Source: Gammaproteobacteria bacterium
Lineage (GTDB): Bacteria; Pseudomonadota; Gammaproteobacteria; QNFN01
Reading direction: 5' to 3'
Length of the DNA stretch: 12,421 nucleotides
NCBI GenBank assembly: GCA_003645555.1
Contig: QNFN01000023.1
Location: 1-12,421 of the forward strand
Shown: positions 12,412 through 12,421 of the stretch, one piece after another
Position numbering within the stretch: the first letter of the stretch is position 1
Layout: each line of letters starts with the position of its first letter
Program-made: the position numbers and the translations under genes
The notes under the pieces: model-generated
Databases searched by the model: none
Told to the model about the DNA's origin: nothing
Seen by the model: the letters and a program-made list of their open reading frames with translations, nothing else

Positions 12412-12421
12412 TGACCATGCA

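Overview
The window is GC-rich, densely coded chromosomal DNA. It is most likely from a free-living gammaproteobacterium, possibly near the Chromatiales or sulfur-oxidizer lineages, but the exact lineage cannot be fixed from sequence alone. The reasons are the obg-proB order (normally downstream of rplU-rpmA), the rml dTDP-rhamnose genes, an exact RfaH-type ops element, a MarR-like EPS-associated regulator, and many short REP-like palindromes of a kind common in environmental Gammaproteobacteria. All confident genes are on the + strand.

Layout: (1) 1-2412 is housekeeping: the 3' part of the Obg GTPase gene, then proB (glutamate 5-kinase). (2) 2530-3070 is a type II toxin-antitoxin (TA) module, a ribbon-helix-helix antitoxin plus a RelE-like toxin, with a readable promoter and operator. 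(3) 3426-4979 encodes a beta-CASP metallo-beta-lactamase RNase-like protein whose reading frame carries three in-frame REP palindromes. (4) 5047-9739 is the dTDP-L-rhamnose set in the order rmlB, rmlA, rmlC, rmlD. It is interrupted between rmlA and rmlC by a MITE-like element and a complete HigBA-type TA module with its own promoter. (5) 9964-11484 is a HipBA module with palindromic operators and a probably leaderless hipB. (6) 11485-12421 is a long leader with three tandem REP units, an exact ops sequence (GGCGGTAGCGTG) and a MarR_EPS-type regulator. It probably opens an exopolysaccharide operon that continues past the window, which ends in a 19-bp perfect inverted repeat.

How the parts work together: RmlA, RmlB, RmlC and RmlD convert glucose-1-phosphate and dTTP into dTDP-L-rhamnose, a precursor for surface polysaccharide. 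The ops element and the EPS regulator suggest that the polymer operon downstream is controlled by an RfaH/NusG-type antiterminator. Three different TA families sit at the junctions between functional blocks, one of them inside the rml gene set, which fits a mobile or variable polysaccharide island.

Three dispersed repeat families fill the intergenic space. Family A has the core GTCGGrCTTCAGyCCGAC. Family B has GTAGGAGC...GCTCCTAC ends. Family C has GGTCAGAGTAAAA...TTTTACTCTGACC arms. They touch genes directly: family B supplies the proB stop codon and a misleading upstream ATG for rmlD, and family A lies inside the metallo-beta-lactamase gene. No transposase, tRNA, rRNA or CRISPR array was seen.
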